Of a stretch of 64,000 bases of DNA, positions 1 to 11,895 are shown piece after piece. Source of the DNA: Polyangiaceae bacterium (GTDB lineage Bacteria; Myxococcota_A; Polyangia; Polyangiales; Polyangiaceae); NCBI GenBank assembly GCA_020849655.1, contig JADLFU010000012.1, forward strand, positions 24,075-88,074. The letters are read 5' to 3'. The position numbers were made by a program, and so were the translations under genes. Position 1 is the stretch's first letter, and every line of letters begins with the position of its first letter. The notes under the pieces were generated by a model. The model was not told the DNA's origin and searched no databases. It was given only the letters and a program-made list of their open reading frames with translations.

Positions 1-1167
1 CCGGCCCAGGCCTTCGAGGCCGACCTCGAGCGGCTGTGGCAGCAGGTGAAGCCGCTCTACGACGATCTCCACTGTTACACCCGCGGCAAGCTCCAGAAGC
101 AGTACGGCAAGGACAAGGTGCACGACAAGGCGCCCATCCCCGCGCAGCTGCTCGGCAACAGGTGGGCGCAGGAGTGGATGGACATCTACCCGCTCGTCGA
201 GCCCTACCCCGGGCAGGCGTCGCTCGACATCGAGCGATCGCTGGCGAAGCAGAAGTACGACGAGATCAAGCTCGTGAAGCTCGGCGAGCGGTTCTTCACG
301 TCGCTGGGCATGGATCCCTTGCCGAAGACGTTCTGGGAGCGCTCGATGTTCAAGAAGCCGAGGGACCGCGAGGTGGTCTGCCACGCGAGCGCGTGGGACG
401 TCACCTACAGCGACGATCTCCGCATCAAGATGTGCATCAAGATCGACGAGGAGGATCTCATCACGATCCACCACGAGCTCGGGCACAACTACTACTTTCA
501 CGCCTACAACAAGCTGCCGATCCTGTTCCAGCAGGGCGCGAACGACGGGTTCCACGAGGGCATCGGCGACACGCTCGCGCTCAGCGTGACGCCCCGCTAC
601 CTCGCCGACCAGAAGCTCCTCGACAAGGTGCCCGACAACCCGAAGGCCGAGACGAACCACCTCCTGCGCATGGCGCTCGACAAGGTCGCGTTCCTCCCGT
701 TCGGTTTGTTGATTGACAAGTGGCGCTGGGACGTGATGAGCGGCACGACGCCCAAGGAGAAGTACAACGAGGCGTGGTGGGCGCTGCGCAAGCGCTACCA
801 GGGCGTCGACGCGCCCGTCGCGCGCACCGAGGCCGACTTCGATCCGGGCGCCAAGTACCACATCCCCGGCAACACGCCGTACATCCGGTACTTCCTCGCG
901 CGCATCTACCAGTTTCAGTTTCACAAGGCGCTCTGCGCGGCGGCCGGCCACAAGGGGCCGCTCCACACCTGCTCCATCTATGGCAACAAGGCCGCGGGCG
1001 AGCGCCTCCAGGCGATGCTCGCGCTCGGCGCGTCGAAGCCCTGGCCCGAGGCGATGAGGGCGATCACGGGCGGCGATCAGGCCGACGCCGGCCCGCTGCT
1101 GGAGTACTTCGCGCCGCTCTCCACCTGGCTGAAGGAGCAGAACAAGGGCCAGGCATGCGGCTGGTGA
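1..1167 (+). CDS. M2 family (ACE-like) zinc dipeptidyl carboxypeptidase, 5'-truncated
   Basis: The frame is open from base 1, so the N-terminal part lies outside the window. The visible 388 residues match the C-terminal half of peptidase family M2 (angiotensin-converting enzyme-like). The zinc motif HELGH is at visible residues 158-162, and the third ligand Glu lies 24 residues later in the EGIGD motif (residue 186), the spacing typical of the family. The segment reading [17 protein letters not shown] just after the window edge is also ACE-like. Such enzymes remove C-terminal dipeptides, and bacterial members are usually secreted or periplasmic; the signal peptide cannot be seen. It converges on hrpA. 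The first in-frame start-like codon inside the window (GTG at 46) is internal to the conserved domain and is not a start. Confidence 0.93.
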   Translation, partial: PAQAFEADLERLWQQVKPLYDDLHCYTRGKLQKQYGKDKVHDKAPIPAQLLGNRWAQEWMDIYPLVEPYPGQASLDIERSLAKQKYDEIKLVKLGERFFTSLGMDPLPKTFWERSMFKKPRDREVVCHASAWDVTYSDDLRIKMCIKIDEEDLITIHHELGHNYYFHAYNKLPILFQQGANDGFHEGIGDTLALSVTPRYLADQKLLDKVPDNPKAETNHLLRMALDKVAFLPFGLLIDKWRWDVMSGTTPKEKYNEAWWALRKRYQGVDAPVARTEADFDPGAKYHIPGNTPYIRYFLARIYQFQFHKALCAAAGHKGPLHTCSIYGNKAAGERLQAMLALGASKPWPEAMRAITGGDQADAGPLLEYFAPLSTWLKEQNKGQACGW

Positions 1168-1244
1168 GCGGCTGACGCGCGACGGTCTGCCCTGGCCCGA
1201 TCGCCTGCCAGCGTCTCGGCCGGCGGGCCGGGGCCCTGCCGCGC

Positions 1245-4200
1245 TCACCGGAGCGCCGCGAGCATCGCGGCCACGCGCGCGGTCGACACCTGCACGGGCG
1301 TGCGCAGCTCGGGCGCGAAGATCGAGACGCGCAGCTCCTCCAGCGCCCAGCGCAGCTCCTCGACGGCCGACAGATCGCGCGCGGACGCGCGCCTCTGCGT
1401 GAAGGCGTCCCAGTGGGGCGCCAGCTGCGCGAGCTTCTCGGCGTCCTTCCGGGGATCGTGGAGCGCGCGGGCGAGGCGCGCCCTCGCGGCCCGCAGGTAG
1501 CGCGGCACGTGCGCGAGCTGCCCCGCCGGGATCGTGTCGATGAAATCCGCTGGCACCAGCCGCTCGACGTGCGCTGCCAGCTCTGCGATCGCGGCCTTGC
1601 CGACCGGCTGGCCTCGCGCGGCCTGGAGCGCGGCCAGGAGCGCGCCGAGCTCGGTCGCGATCTCCGCGAGCGCGGTCGACCAGCGCCTCGACGCCACGGC
1701 GACGCCGGGCCTGCCGTCGCGGAGCAGGCTCTCGAAGCCCTCACGCGTGCGCGGGAGCGGCGCGTGGTCGAGCCCGAAGGCCTCCTCCACGACGCGCGCG
1801 CGCACGCGGGCCTGCTCGGCCTCCGCCTCGGCGCGAGACGGCGTCCGACGCGACGCCTGCGGCAGGGCCTTCGGGACGCAGGCCGACAGCTCCCGCTTGG
1901 TCGCGATCGACAGCAGGCGCCGCACGCCGGCCCTCGTCGCGGCGTCGGCCGCCGCCCTCGACTCGGCGAGCTCGAGCTCCACCGACGTGCCCCGGTCGAA
2001 CAGCGCCGGATACGCCCGCACGGTGGTCGCGCCGACGCGCCGGTCGACGTGCTCGGGGAGCTCATCGAGGTCCCAGGTGGTCATCACCCTCCGCTCCTGC
2101 TCGGGCCGCGCCGCGCGCTGCCACGCCTCGCGCGCCCTCGCGCCGTGCGCGAGGAGCAGCCCCGCGACGTCACGCCCGCGCGCGACCGTGCGCCCCTCGG
2201 CGTCGACGACGTGCACGGTGGGACGAAGGTACGGCGGCAGCGCGTCCGGGCGGAGCGAGCCGTCCGGGAGCGACACGCCCGTCTCGGCCTCGATCGCGCG
2301 CGCGGTCTCCGGCACGAGCTCGCCGCGGAACGGGGTGAGCCTCGGCGTGATGGCCCGCGCGAGCGCGCCGAGATCGCCGAGCTCGCGGGCGCGCGCGCGG
2401 GGGAGCTCGTCGAGCAGCGAGGCGACGAGCCGCGCGTGCTCCCCCGGGATCATCCACTCGAGCTCGCCCGGCGAGAGCTGCGGCAGCAGCGACAGCGGCA
2501 CCGTCAGCGTGATCCCGTCGTCGTCCGCCGACGGATCGAAGCGGTACGTGACGCCCACCTCGGCGCCGTGCAGCGTGACCGCGTCGGGGTAGTCCTCCGG
2601 GCGGAGCTCCCCCTCGCCCGCCAGCAGCTCCTCCCTCGAGAGGAACAAGCACCGAGGGTCGACGCGCTCGGCGCGCTCGCGCCACGCCTCGAAGTCCTTG
2701 CCGCACGCGACGTCGGCGGGGACGACGCGATCGAACACCTCGAACACCGCGCCCTCGTCCGCGAGCATGTCGCTGCGGCGCGCCTTGTCGCGCAGGCGGG
2801 CGACCTCGTCGTACAGCGCGCGGTTCGCGTCGTGGAACGCGCCGCGCGTCTCCAGCTCGCCCCGCACGAGCGCGTGCGTGAGGAAGATGCGCCGCGCCTG
2901 TGCGGGCGCGATCGGCGCGTAGTCGACGCTGCGATCCTTGCGCACCGGCAGGCCGAACAGCGTCGCGTGCTCGCGCACCGACGCGCGCGCCGACCGCGCC
3001 GACCAGTGCGGCGACGAGTAGCTCCGCCGCAACAGGTGGCCTCCCACCTCGCACAGCCACTCGGGCTCGACGCGCGCGGCCATCCTCGCGAACAGGCGGG
3101 TCGTCTCGACCAGCTCGAACGCCATCACCCACCCGGGGGGCTTCTTCGCGAGCGCGGACGACGGGTGCAGGGTGAACCTGGTCTGCTTCGCGCCGATGTA
3201 GACCTTGTTCTCCTGGTTCCACATCCCCACCCGCGACAACAATCCTGACGCGAGCGAGGCGTGCAGCGGATCGGCGTCGGACGTGATCGTCGGCTCGCGC
3301 TCGAGGCCGAGCTCGCGCGCCGTATCCGCGAGCTGGCGGCGCACCTCGATCCACTCGCGCACGCGGAGGAACGACAGGAACGACTCCTTGCACACGCGCC
3401 GCAGGTGCGACGAGCCGCGACGCTCCGCCTCCTCGACGAACGCCCAGAGTCGCAGCGCGCCGACGAAGTCGGAGGCTGGATCGCGGAACCGCGCGTGCGC
3501 CTGATCGGCGCGCTGCAGCGCCGCGGCGGGCCGCTCCCGCGGGTCCTGCACCGACAGGAACGCCGTGACGGTCAGCACCTCGCGCAGGCAGCCCCGCCGG
3601 CTGCCCTCGAGGATCATCCGGGCGAGCCGCGGATCCACGGGGAACCTCGCGAGGCGCCGCCCGAGGTCCGTCAGCTCGCGCCGCTCGTCGAGCGCGCCGA
3701 GCTCCTCGAGCACGCGGTACCCCTCCGCGACCGCCCGCGCGCCCGGCGGGTCGAGGAACGCGAACTCCTCGACGTCGCCGAGCGACAGCGCCTTCATCCG
3801 CAGGATCACGCCCGCGAGGCCGGTGCGCTTGATCTCGGGATCGGTGAACCCGGGGCGCGCGGCGAAGCTCGGCTCGTCGTACAGCCGCACGCACACGCCG
3901 TCGCGCACGCGCCCGCAGCGGCCCTTGCGCTGCTCGGCGCTCGCCTGGGAGACGCCCTCGATCTGCAGCCGCGTCGTGCCCGAGCGCGCGTCGTACCGGG
4001 AGAGCCTGACGACGCCCGTGTCGACCACGTAGACGATGCGCGGCAGCGTGATCGAGGTCTCGGCGACGTTGGTGGCGAGGATGATCTTGCGCTCCGGCGC
4101 GTCGGCGAACGCGCGCGCCTGCTCCGCGGCCGTCAGCCTCGCGAACAGGGGCACGACGCGCGTGTGCCGGAGCGCGCGCCCGAGGAGCGCCTGCTCCGCC

Positions 4201-4928
4201 TCCCGGATCTCGCGCTCGCCGGGGAGGAACACGAGCACGTCACCGCGAGGATCGAGCGCGGTGATGCGCGCGACGGCGTCGGCGACCGCCGTCGCCTGAT
4301 CGACGTCGTCGGGCGGGGGCTCGTAGAGAACGTCGACGGGGAACGTGCGGCCCTCGACCTCGATCACCGGCGCGCCGCCGAAGAACGCGGAGAAGCGCCC
4401 GGTCTCGAGCGTCGCCGAGCTGACGACGACCTTCAGCTCGGGGCGCTCGGGCAGGATGCGGCGGAGCCAGCCGAGCACGAAATCGATCGTGAGGCTCCGC
4501 TCGTGGGCCTCGTCGATGATCAGCGTGTCGTACCGGCGGAGCAGCCGGTCGTGCTCGATCTCGGCGAGCAGCACGCCGTCGGTCATGAACTTGACGTACG
4601 TGCCCTTCGACGTGCGGTCGTCGAAGCGGATCTTGTAGCCGACGTCCGCGCCGAGCGGGCTGCCCAGCTCCTCCGCGACGCGCGCGGCGACGCTGGTCGC
4701 GGCGAGCCTGCGCGGCTGCGTGACGCCGATCAGCGCGTCGACGCCGCGCCCCATCGCGAGCGCGATCTTCGGCAGCTGGGTCGTCTTGCCCGAGCCGGTC
4801 GCGCCCGCGACGACGATGACCTGGTGCTCGTGCAGCGCGACGGCGATGTCGCGCACGCGGGCCGAGATCGGCAGCGCCTCGGGGAACGAGATGGGGGACC
4901 CGCCGGACGCGGGCTCGTCGCGAGCCAT
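1245..4928 (-). CDS. hrpA: ATP-dependent RNA helicase HrpA (DEAH box)
   Basis: A 1227-residue DEAH-box helicase. Walker A GATGSGKT lies at residues 42-49, DEAH at 139-142 and SAT at 171-173. The helicase C domain follows with a QRKGRCGRV motif VI, then the HA2 and OB-type regions. The long C-terminal half (about 680 to the end) corresponds to the DUF3418 extension that separates HrpA from shorter DEAH proteins such as HrpB. HrpA acts on RNA in the cytoplasm and is linked to mRNA processing and ribosome rescue in other bacteria. It starts at ATG (4928-4926). It lies 171 bp downstream of the CBS gene on the same strand, so it could be read from that unit or from its own promoter. Confidence 0.95.
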   Translation of the reverse strand: MARDEPASGGSPISFPEALPISARVRDIAVALHEHQVIVVAGATGSGKTTQLPKIALAMGRGVDALIGVTQPRRLAATSVAARVAEELGSPLGADVGYKIRFDDRTSKGTYVKFMTDGVLLAEIEHDRLLRRYDTLIIDEAHERSLTIDFVLGWLRRILPERPELKVVVSSATLETGRFSAFFGGAPVIEVEGRTFPVDVLYEPPPDDVDQATAVADAVARITALDPRGDVLVFLPGEREIREAEQALLGRALRHTRVVPLFARLTAAEQARAFADAPERKIILATNVAETSITLPRIVYVVDTGVVRLSRYDARSGTTRLQIEGVSQASAEQRKGRCGRVRDGVCVRLYDEPSFAARPGFTDPEIKRTGLAGVILRMKALSLGDVEEFAFLDPPGARAVAEGYRVLEELGALDERRELTDLGRRLARFPVDPRLARMILEGSRRGCLREVLTVTAFLSVQDPRERPAAALQRADQAHARFRDPASDFVGALRLWAFVEEAERRGSSHLRRVCKESFLSFLRVREWIEVRRQLADTARELGLEREPTITSDADPLHASLASGLLSRVGMWNQENKVYIGAKQTRFTLHPSSALAKKPPGWVMAFELVETTRLFARMAARVEPEWLCEVGGHLLRRSYSSPHWSARSARASVREHATLFGLPVRKDRSVDYAPIAPAQARRIFLTHALVRGELETRGAFHDANRALYDEVARLRDKARRSDMLADEGAVFEVFDRVVPADVACGKDFEAWRERAERVDPRCLFLSREELLAGEGELRPEDYPDAVTLHGAEVGVTYRFDPSADDDGITLTVPLSLLPQLSPGELEWMIPGEHARLVASLLDELPRARARELGDLGALARAITPRLTPFRGELVPETARAIEAETGVSLPDGSLRPDALPPYLRPTVHVVDAEGRTVARGRDVAGLLLAHGARAREAWQRAARPEQERRVMTTWDLDELPEHVDRRVGATTVRAYPALFDRGTSVELELAESRAAADAATRAGVRRLLSIATKRELSACVPKALPQASRRTPSRAEAEAEQARVRARVVEEAFGLDHAPLPRTREGFESLLRDGRPGVAVASRRWSTALAEIATELGALLAALQAARGQPVGKAAIAELAAHVERLVPADFIDTIPAGQLAHVPRYLRAARARLARALHDPRKDAEKLAQLAPHWDAFTQRRASARDLSAVEELRWALEELRVSIFAPELRTPVQVSTARVAAMLAALR

Positions 4929-5099
4929 GGTGCACCCGCTCTGCGGGCGCGGCCGCTTAGCATGGGTTTCGGGAGCCCAAGGCGCGAGTGTCGGAGTCCG
5001 AAGCGGAATTCGAGCTGATATGGGCTGAAGCGCAAGGAACCGGCGCTCGCGAAGAAGGGATCCCGAGACCCGTGCTTGGCACGTCGCCCCCTCCGCGCG

Positions 5100-5906
5100 T
5101 CAGCGGGCGGCGGCGTCGAGGAACGCGTACGCGAGGCGGACGAAGTCGCTCGGCGTGACGATCCCCACGAGCGCGCCGTCGGGGCGGATGATCGGGAAGC
5201 ACCCGAGCCGCTGCTGGATCATCACCTTGCACGCGGTCGCGAGCGGCGCGTCGGGCGTGCCGGTGACGAGGTTGCGGCGCATGATCTCGCGCGCCGGCGT
5301 CGAGGCGTCGGCCGGCGTCATCGCCTCGCCCCCCGGCCCGACGCCGAGCCGCGCGCGCAGGTAGTCGGTGGGCGTGATGAGCCCGACGAGCTTCATCCCG
5401 GCCGTCACGATGGGGAGGTGATGAAAGTGAAAGCGATCCATCAGAGCGTCGAGGTCGCCGACGGGCTCGTGCTCGCCCATCGTGATCACCTTGCGCGTCA
5501 TCACGTCCCCGACGACCCTCGGCGGCCAGTGCGGCGCCTCGCTGCTGACGAAGCTCATCGGGGCGATCGACTCGCCCGCGCGCCTCGGCGGGGGCGGCGG
5601 CGCCTTCGCGACGAGCTCGATGATCGACGCCGGCGGCAGCGACTCCGCCTCCGGCTCGACGTCCAGCGACACCTCGACGCTCGGAGCGCCGCCAGACGCT
5701 GGCGCGGGCTCCGCGAGCCCCGCCTCCCCGAGCGCAGGCGCGAGCCCAGCCGACGTCGGGGCAGCCGGCTCCGCGGCGGAGAGCGCGCGCAGCGTCGCCG
5801 TGTCCGGGCCCGGCACCGTCGGGCGGTCGAACACGTCGGGCGGCACCGAGACCGTGGGCTCGTCCTCGGGCGGCGCGGCGCTCATCTCCTCCTGGCTATC
5901 AGACAT
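5100..5906 (-). CDS. CBS-domain protein
   Basis: A 268-residue protein. The first ~115 residues are acidic and Pro/Ala-rich with no clear fold. The C-terminal ~150 residues carry a CBS pair: VGDVMTRKVITMGEHEPVGDLDALMDRFHFHHLPIV starts the first module (given here only as a location, near residues 129-165), and a second begins at an EIMRRNLV segment. CBS pairs bind adenine nucleotides or SAM and sense energy state; no catalytic domain is attached, so this is probably a stand-alone regulator. The ATG at 5906 overlaps the stop of the DUF2071 gene upstream (8 bp overlap), so it is probably translationally coupled. An alternative ATG at 5885 follows an AGGAGG sequence, but only 2 nt away. Confidence 0.85.
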   Translation of the reverse strand: MSDSQEEMSAAPPEDEPTVSVPPDVFDRPTVPGPDTATLRALSAAEPAAPTSAGLAPALGEAGLAEPAPASGGAPSVEVSLDVEPEAESLPPASIIELVAKAPPPPPRRAGESIAPMSFVSSEAPHWPPRVVGDVMTRKVITMGEHEPVGDLDALMDRFHFHHLPIVTAGMKLVGLITPTDYLRARLGVGPGGEAMTPADASTPAREIMRRNLVTGTPDAPLATACKVMIQQRLGCFPIIRPDGALVGIVTPSDFVRLAYAFLDAAAR

Positions 5907-6753
5907 CCGCGCGCCGCGCGACGGGCTGGGGCCGCAGCCGGGACGGCGGCAGGCGCACGATGAAGTGGGTCGCTCGCTGCACGAGGACGGAGTGCGGCGC
6001 CTGCCCCGCCGGGACCAGCCCCGCGCGCTCGAAGACCTCGTGCCGGGCGTCGCTCGCGGACGCTACCTCGAGGTCGAGCAGCGCGTGCGACACGCCGTAG
6101 GTGACGACCAGGCCGTCGCGTCGTCGCAGGTAGCCGACGAGCGGGTGCGTGAGCACGCGCCTCGCCTCCGCCGCGTCCTCGAACCCCGGCAGCGTGGCCA
6201 GCGTCGCGCCCGTCCCCCTGGCGACGAGGCGCTCCTCTCCCTCCGGGGCCTCGCCGCGCCACCGGAGCTCCTCGAGGTGCTCTCCTCGCCACTCGGACGC
6301 GCACGCCCCGCGCACGCGATGCCACGGGAACCGCCACACATGCCTCGGCAGCGCGACGAACCTCGACCCCAGCGACGTCGCGACGAACCACACCGCCGAC
6401 TCGCCCTCGCGCCGCACGTACGCGCGGTAGTTCGTCTGCTGGCACGTCAGCCTGATGAACGGCGCAAAGCCAACATAGAAACGAGTGTTCACGAAGCTGA
6501 CGGCGGAGACGAGGGCGCGCGGCCGGCCCCCGAGCGTCACCACCTCGGGCTCGAACCCCTCGGGCAGCAGCCGGCGGAGCGCCTCGGGCGCGACGTCGTA
6601 CGTCGTGATCGAGAAGTCGCGGAGCTCGGACGAGACGTCCGTCAGGCGCTGTCGCGCGGGCGCTCGCGGGTGGGCGAGCGGCGACGGCGACCGGCCGGGC
6701 GCGAGCAGCGAGCGCGGCGCGTCGTCGTCGAGGGGCACACCGATCGGTACCAC
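5899..6753 (-). CDS. DUF2071 (YqjF-like) protein
   Basis: A 284-residue protein resembling the DUF2071/COG3361 family, whose fold is related to acetoacetate decarboxylase. Visible family features are the LRDFSITTYDV and LRRLLPEGFEPEV start, the VSAVSFVNTRFYVGF strand, the LTCQQTNYRAYVR segment and a later W-F-V-A-T-S-L segment. Function is unknown for most members. GTG start at 6753, only 9 bp after the stop of the regulator gene, so regulator, DUF2071 and CBS genes look like one operon. The first ~35 residues are poorly conserved in appearance and the true start could be further in. Confidence 0.75.
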   Translation of the reverse strand: MVPIGVPLDDDAPRSLLAPGRSPSPLAHPRAPARQRLTDVSSELRDFSITTYDVAPEALRRLLPEGFEPEVVTLGGRPRALVSAVSFVNTRFYVGFAPFIRLTCQQTNYRAYVRREGESAVWFVATSLGSRFVALPRHVWRFPWHRVRGACASEWRGEHLEELRWRGEAPEGEERLVARGTGATLATLPGFEDAAEARRVLTHPLVGYLRRRDGLVVTYGVSHALLDLEVASASDARHEVFERAGLVPAGQAPHSVLVQRATHFIVRLPPSRLRPQPVARRADV

Positions 6754-6762
6754 ATGCGAAAC

Positions 6763-8229
6763 TCAGCGACCGACGGGCGTGAACACCGAGAGCCGCCGCA
6801 CGTCCTCCTCGATGCGCAGCGCGTGGCCGACCGACGGGAACGCGCGCTGCTCGCAGTCGGTGCGCTCGCACAGCCGACAGGTGACGCCGACGTTCACGGC
6901 CGTCTCGTGCCCCTCGAGCTCGACGCCGTCGGAGTACACGAGCCGCTTCGCGTGCTCGACGCGGCACCCGAGGCCGATCGCCTGCACCGGGTGCTGCGCG
7001 TGGAACCCGCCCGCGTCCTTCTGGATGCTGCGCGCGATGCAGAAGTACGCCTCGCCGTCGGGCATCTTCGAGACCTGGATGCGGATCATCCCCGGCGTCA
7101 TGAAGGCCGCGAACACGTTCCAGCGCGGGCAGGCGCCCGAGTACCGGGCGAACCGGATGCCCGACGCGGAGAAGCGCTTCGAGATGTTCCCCGCGACGTC
7201 GATGCGGATCATGTGCAGCGGCACGCCCTCGCGCCCGGGCCTGCGCAGCGACGTCAGCCGGTGGCACGCCTGCTCGAAGCCAACGCGAAAGCGCCGCCCG
7301 AGCACGTCGATGTCGTAGCGCTCCTCCTCCGCCGCAGAGCAGAACTGCCCGTAGGGCATCAGGAGCGCGGCGGCGAAGTAGTTGGCGAGCGCGGCGCGGG
7401 CGAGCGCCCTCGCCTCGTCGGTCGAGAGCATCGGATCGGCGACGATCCCGTCGATGACCTCGTGGTGCTCGAGCAGCGCGAGCTGGTGCGCGACCTGAAA
7501 CTTGCGGCTCCGCGTCGGCAAGAGCTCCGAGAGGCGCAGGAGCCCCCGGCGCGCGTCGAACCGCCGCAGGATCCCCGGCTCGGCGCCGTGCGGCACGACC
7601 TCCACCGCGACGCCGTGGGCCTTGTGGAGATAGCCGATGAGGTTGCCGTACAGCTGCTCCCTGTCGAACCTCGCGCGGCGCCACAGCTCCTCCGCGGCCT
7701 CCTCGAGCTCGGGGAAGTGGTTGAGGTGGCGCTGGATGAGATCGCTCACCTCCTCGGACGGCAGCTGGAACCCCCGCGGCGCGCCCTCCTCGTCGCCCTC
7801 GTCGACGACGCGCCACGCGAGGTGCTCCGCGGAGCCGCGCGCCGCGGCGTACGCGCCGTACAGCGTGAGGATCGCGCGCGCGATGGTGGGCTGGCTCTGC
7901 AGCAGCTCGCGGACCTCGTGCTGCGTGAGGTGCAGCCCCTCGAACATCCGATCGCTGAAGGCCTCCATCAGATCGCTGACGAGCCGCGAGTCGTCGTCGA
8001 CCGCGAAGCTGCCGAGGTCCATCTCGAACAGCTGCGCGAGCTTCACGAGCAGCGGCGCGGGCAGCGGGCGGCGGTGGTTCTCGATGAGGTTCAGGTAGCT
8101 CGCGCTGATGCCGAGCTTCTCTGCGAGCTGCTGCTGCGAGAGCCCGCCGCGCCGCCGCACCGCGCGCACCTTCGCGCCGAGCCGGGGCAGCTCCGGCGCG
8201 TCATTCTTCGCCTTGCGGGCCGTTGTCAT
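6763..8229 (-). CDS. XRE/ScfR-family transcriptional regulator (RamB/PrpR-like)
   Basis: A 488-residue regulator. An XRE helix-turn-helix lies at about residues 15-75 (GGLSQQQLAEKLGISASYLN). It is followed by a long middle region with an IrrE-like segment in which the zinc protease motif is degenerate (AHQLALLEH), as is usual in this group. The C-terminal domain ends in the CRLCERTDCEQRAFP motif of the short-chain fatty acyl regulators (DUF2083). Known relatives (RamB, PrpR) sense acyl-CoA and control glyoxylate-shunt or methylcitrate genes. Here it is divergent from aceB-aceA, so it most likely controls them; that is inference. I chose ATG 8229 because the 16 extra upstream codons precede the HTH and overlap the repeat-rich promoter. 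Confidence 0.9.
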   Translation of the reverse strand: MTTARKAKNDAPELPRLGAKVRAVRRRGGLSQQQLAEKLGISASYLNLIENHRRPLPAPLLVKLAQLFEMDLGSFAVDDDSRLVSDLMEAFSDRMFEGLHLTQHEVRELLQSQPTIARAILTLYGAYAAARGSAEHLAWRVVDEGDEEGAPRGFQLPSEEVSDLIQRHLNHFPELEEAAEELWRRARFDREQLYGNLIGYLHKAHGVAVEVVPHGAEPGILRRFDARRGLLRLSELLPTRSRKFQVAHQLALLEHHEVIDGIVADPMLSTDEARALARAALANYFAAALLMPYGQFCSAAEEERYDIDVLGRRFRVGFEQACHRLTSLRRPGREGVPLHMIRIDVAGNISKRFSASGIRFARYSGACPRWNVFAAFMTPGMIRIQVSKMPDGEAYFCIARSIQKDAGGFHAQHPVQAIGLGCRVEHAKRLVYSDGVELEGHETAVNVGVTCRLCERTDCEQRAFPSVGHALRIEEDVRRLSVFTPVGR

Positions 8230-8286
8230 TGACAGGCATTTACAGCATGACACATCGCGATTTACAACGTTTGACATCGCTTACAG
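8229..8286. promoter_or_regulatory. Helically phased TKACA repeats, likely operator of the glyoxylate-shunt regulator
   Basis: Six copies of TTACA or TGACA on the plus strand begin at 8230, 8240, 8248, 8262, 8272 and 8281. Steps are 10, 8, 14, 10 and 9 bp, close to one helical turn apart from one gap. The stretch is AT-richer than its surroundings and lies between the ScfR-type regulator and aceB. The repeats are seen directly; their role as binding sites for the regulator is inferred from the divergent arrangement. Confidence 0.5.
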
Positions 8287-8304
8287 GCTTCGTGCTCCGC
8301 GCGC

Positions 8305-10152
<1,848 letters not shown>

Positions 10153-11342
10153 CTACGTGCCGGCGCTGGGGGCGCTGACGGGCAACATGGCGGTGCAGCA
10201 CGTCCGCGCGGGGCTGGAGGCCATCTACCTCTCCGGCTGGCAGGTGGCGGCGGACAACAACACCTCCGGGCAGATGTACCCCGACCAGAGCCTGTACCCC
10301 GTCGACAGCGTGCCGAACGTCGTGCGCCGGGTGAACGCGGCGTTGCGCCGCTCCGACCAGATCGAGAGCGCCGAGGGCAAGGTGACGCGCCACTGGCTCG
10401 CGCCGATCATGGCCGACGCGGAGGCCGGGTTCGGCGGGCCGCTGAACGCGTACGAGCTGATGAAGTCGCTCATCGAGGCGGGCGCGGCGGGCGTCCACTT
10501 CGAGGACCAGCTGGCGAGCGAGAAGAAGTGCGGCCACCTCGGCGGCAAGGTGCTCATCCCGACCTCGCAGTTCATCCGCACGCTGACGGCCGCGCGCCTC
10601 GCGGCCGACGTCGCCGACGTGCCGACGGTGCTCGTCGCGCGCACCGACGCCGACAGCGCGAAGCTGCTCACCTCCGACGTCGACGAGCGCGACCGGCCGT
10701 TCATCGAGAAGGGCGAGCGCACGCCCGAGGGCTTCTACCGGATCAAGAGCGGCATCGAGACGGCCATCGCGCGCGGCGTGGCGTACGCGCCGTTCGCGGA
10801 TCTCGTGTGGTGCGAGACGTCCAAGCCCGACATCAAGGAGGCGAAGCAGTTCGCCGAGGGCATGAAGAAGGCGCACCCGGACAAGATGCTCGCCTACAAC
10901 TGCTCGCCGTCGTTCAACTGGAAGAAGAACCTCGACGACGCCACGATCGCGAAGTTCCAGCGGGAGCTCGGCGCGATGGGCTACAAGTTCCAGTTCGTCA
11001 CGCTCGCCGGGTTCCACGCGCTCAACCACTCGGTGTACACGCTCGCGAAGGGCTACGCGGAGCGCGGGATGGCCGCGTACTCCGAGTTCCAGCAGGCCGA
11101 GTTCGCCTCGGAGAAGGACGGCTACACCGCGACGCGCCACCAGCGCGAGGTGGGCACCGGGTACTTCGACGCGGTCGCCGAGGTGATCAGCGGCGGCAAG
11201 TCGTCGACGACCGCCCTGAAGGACTCGACCGAGGCCCACCAGTTCTTAGCTTGGGCGGGTCAGGCGTGAGCGCGTCCTCCGGGGCGCGCTCGGCGCGCGC
11301 CCGTCGAGCCCGTCGACCGGACATTCGGGTTAGGGTGCGCCC

Positions 11343-11867
11343 ATGGAGCAGCTGAAGACCGCCGGCGCGCTGGGCTTCGTGCTCGCGTGCGCGCTCGCGT
11401 CGTGCGCGTCGAGCGGCACGGAGACACAGGGCGACGACACGCCGGCAGGCGGGAAGGCCGCGGGGGGCACCGCCGGCGCCGCGGGCTCGAGCGCCGGCGG
11501 CGCGGCGGGAGCGACGACGGGCGGCGCGGCGGGGAGCGGCGGCGCGGGGAGCGGCGGCGCGGCGGGGAGCGGCGGCGCGGCGGGGGCGTGCAAGCTCGTG
11601 TCCCCGTACTCCAGCAAGAACGTTGCTTGCAACACGTGCGCGGAGCAACAGTGTTGTGAGGAGATCAACGGTTGCCTCGGCGAGGTCGTGTGCAACGACG
11701 TGTACGTCAACTGCATCCTCGCCTGCTCGCTCCTGTCGGGCGACGCGGGCAAGGCGGAGATCGACGCCTGCGTCGAGAAGTGCGGGCTCGACGCCCCGGA
11801 CGGCAAGGCCGCCTACGAGAAGGCCACGGGGTGCGCCGAGACGAGGTGCGCGAGCGTCTGCGACTGA
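11343..11867 (+). CDS. Small Cys-rich lipoprotein with Gly/Ala/Ser linker
   Basis: A 174-residue predicted lipoprotein. It has a signal peptide ending in a LASC lipobox (Cys21), then ~60 residues of Gly/Ala/Ser linker (repeats of the AGSGGA type). The compact C-terminal domain has about 12 cysteines with pairs such as NTCAEQQCC and CLGEVVC, likely disulfide-bonded outside the cytoplasm. Small domains with this Cys pattern after a glycine-rich linker are common in myxobacterial surface lipoproteins; function is unknown. ATG start 73 bp after aceA, same strand. Confidence 0.75.
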   Translation: MEQLKTAGALGFVLACALASCASSGTETQGDDTPAGGKAAGGTAGAAGSSAGGAAGATTGGAAGSGGAGSGGAAGSGGAAGACKLVSPYSSKNVACNTCAEQQCCEEINGCLGEVVCNDVYVNCILACSLLSGDAGKAEIDACVEKCGLDAPDGKAAYEKATGCAETRCASVCD

Positions 11868-11895
11868 CGCGCGCACCTCAGGATGGACTCCGGGC

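Noticed and set aside
11270..11342. Rho-independent terminator after aceA
   Set aside because: GC-rich inverted repeats are present, but no T-run follows; such repeats are expected by chance at this GC content.
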